64,000 nucleotides of DNA from Erythrobacter sp. F6033. Its GTDB lineage: Bacteria > Pseudomonadota > Alphaproteobacteria > Sphingomonadales > Sphingomonadaceae. Each line of letters opens with the position of its first letter. Position 1 is the stretch's first letter. The position numbers and the translations under genes are program-made. The stretch is from positions 930,001-994,000 of the forward strand of contig NZ_JALKAZ010000001.1 in the NCBI RefSeq assembly GCF_023016005.1. Direction: 5' to 3'. This document shows, in pieces, positions 62,660-64,000 of the stretch. Under the pieces are notes generated by a model. It saw nothing but the letters and a program-made list of their open reading frames with translations. It searched no databases and had not been told where the DNA came from.

Positions 62660-64000
62660 ATGAAAGCCCCCATTACAGCTATGTCACGCGCCGCTTGCGG
62701 CCTTTTCCTTGTCGCTGCGCCGATTGCGCTTGTGCCTTCCGCCATCGCTCAGGATACGCCTGCACAGGCTGCCGCGGCTGAGGTTCCAGCGCCCCAGGCA
62801 CTGCAAAACAATGGCGAAGTCCCATGGCTTTACGAAGACAGCGACGTTCCGGTTGATAGGGAATGGCTATTTGGCGAGATGGATAACGGCCTGCGTTATG
62901 CTGTGCGCCGCAACGGCGTTCCGCCTAATCAGGTTTCTATCCGTGTTCGCGTAGATGCAGGCTCGCTGCATGAGCGCGAGTGGGAACAGGGCTATGCGCA
63001 CTTGCTCGAACATATGCTGTTCCGTGAAAGCAAATATTTGGGGCAGGCAGAAGCAATTGCCGCGTGGCAACGCCTTGGCGCGACTTTCGGAAGCGACGCG
63101 AACGCCGAAACGAGCCCGACGCACACGGCCTATAAGCTCGACATTCCCGATATCGACGCGGCCAAGCTGTTAGAAAGCTTCAAACTGCTTTCAGGGATGA
63201 TCCGTGAGCCTGTAATCAATGAGGCCAATGTCGAGGCGGAACGCCCGATTGTGCTCGCTGAAAAACGTGAGCGGGGCGGCGCGGCTCAGCGGATTGCCGA
63301 TCTGACCCGCACTACGTTTTTCGCCGGGCAGCGTCTTTCGACCCGTAGCCCGATTGGCACGGTCGAAACCTTACAAGGCGCAACCGGACCTAAGGTTCAG
63401 GACTTTTATGAGCGCTGGTACCGACCGGAAAACACCGTCATCGTTGTCGCCGGGGATGCCGATCCGATGGTCCTTGCCGGATTGGTCGAACAGTGGTTCG
63501 GCGATTGGCAGGGCACCGGCGAAGCGGGTGTTGCGCCCGACTTTGGCGATCCCGTGGCTCCCCAGGGAACCGAGCGAGCGGCGGGTAGCGGGTGGCCGAT
63601 TGGCGAGCTTGCCGTGGGTGTGGAGCCCGATCTGCCGCGCAACCTTACCTATGCGGTGATGCGTCCATGGCGCAAAGTCGAAGACACGATTGTCTATAAT
63701 GAAGGCCTGCTGCTTGATGCGGTGGCTCAGGCGATCATCAATCGCCGCCTCGAAGAGCGCGCGCGGGCAGGGGGATCATACCTCTATGCGCAGACGCAGC
63801 AGGACGATGTGTCCCGATCAACCGATATGACTTTTGTCACATTTGCACCTCTGACCAGCGACTGGAAAGCTGCGCTGTCTGATGTGCGAAGTGTAATTCA
63901 GGATGCGATCAACAGCCCGCCGACGCAGGAAGAGATTGACCGTGAAGTTGCGGAATTCGAAGTCGCCTTCGTCAATGCGGTCGAGACCGCCAGCGTCGAG
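62660..64000 (+). CDS. Exported M16-family metallopeptidase, 3'-truncated
   Basis: The frame is open for 447 codons to the window edge. It starts with the signal peptide MKAPITAMSRAACGLFLVAAPIALVPSAIAQ. The inverse zinc motif HLLEH (HXXEH) lies in YAHLLEHMLFRE, and the third ligand is in EAERPIVLAEKRERG. The N-terminal M16 fold is followed by the start of a second half. Such secreted sphingomonad peptidases are often about 950 aa, so about half is missing. Confidence 0.93.
   Translation, partial: MKAPITAMSRAACGLFLVAAPIALVPSAIAQDTPAQAAAAEVPAPQALQNNGEVPWLYEDSDVPVDREWLFGEMDNGLRYAVRRNGVPPNQVSIRVRVDAGSLHEREWEQGYAHLLEHMLFRESKYLGQAEAIAAWQRLGATFGSDANAETSPTHTAYKLDIPDIDAAKLLESFKLLSGMIREPVINEANVEAERPIVLAEKRERGGAAQRIADLTRTTFFAGQRLSTRSPIGTVETLQGATGPKVQDFYERWYRPENTVIVVAGDADPMVLAGLVEQWFGDWQGTGEAGVAPDFGDPVAPQGTERAAGSGWPIGELAVGVEPDLPRNLTYAVMRPWRKVEDTIVYNEGLLLDAVAQAIINRRLEERARAGGSYLYAQTQQDDVSRSTDMTFVTFAPLTSDWKAALSDVRSVIQDAINSPPTQEEIDREVAEFEVAFVNAVETASVE

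Overview
The window looks like a contiguous chromosomal piece of an alphaproteobacterium, most likely Sphingomonadales and close to the Erythrobacter/Altererythrobacter group. This rests on family recognition and gene order (DUF721–two DsbA-like–smc beside mutY; rpmF–plsX–fabH–ihfA–merR; MucR beside Fur; DUF1489; CobT; a RutE-type reductase), not on a database search. The DNA is moderately GC-rich and densely coding. No gap between genes exceeds 300 bases, and I saw no tRNA or rRNA gene, insertion sequence, CRISPR array, integrase or clearly broken gene. Both window ends cut through genes: priA on the left and an M16 peptidase on the right.

Layout. 1–5.9 kb: priA (partial, minus), a Tat/lipobox DUF4197 protein, a small transaldolase, cobT, and two translationally coupled genes (a 115-aa protein and a nitroreductase). 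6–22.5 kb: the main accessory locus, three same-strand genes encoding an exported TPR-CHAT protein (caspase-like His/Cys dyad), a TpsB/FhaC-type outer-membrane transporter, and a 3810-aa TpsA/filamentous-haemagglutinin-like exoprotein with a PGRS-like glycine-rich block, long-period internal repeats, two isolated cysteine pairs and a very acidic C-terminus. 22.5–28.5 kb: cysS, a small coupled gene, a D-2-hydroxyacid dehydrogenase, an acetolactate-synthase-like ThDP enzyme and an aldehyde dehydrogenase. 28.5–32.7 kb: two small minus-strand genes divergent from an S24/LexA-like repressor with a cluster of dyad operators, an MBL hydrolase, an ArsR regulator divergent from a fatty-acid desaturase over an 11-bp perfect dyad, and a MAPEG protein.

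32.9–43 kb: rpmF–plsX–fabH–ihfA–merR (lipid synthesis and nucleoid), then on the minus strand DUF721–two DsbA-like–smc, divergent from mutY. 43–52.6 kb: a class-C-type serine hydrolase, nudC, a FrnE-like DsbA protein, a DUF1295 membrane protein, a cytochrome c' lipoprotein with a b-type cytochrome, DUF1489, mgtE, a cyclophilin, and two lipoproteins (one a class-3 lipase). 52.6–62.6 kb: miaB–phoH–ybeY–corC and a LysR gene on the plus strand converge with nfu/rutE/tsaB–rimI/mucR/fur–plsC on the minus strand. This looks like one conserved alphaproteobacterial cluster split by an inversion. 62.7 kb–end: an exported M16 metallopeptidase.

The best candidate for a poorly described system is the CHAT–TpsB–TpsA triad. 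A caspase-like protease with a TPR scaffold and an export signal overlaps the gene for the secretion pore of a giant beta-helical surface protein. This suggests proteolytic control or maturation of the adhesin in the periplasm or at the outer membrane.
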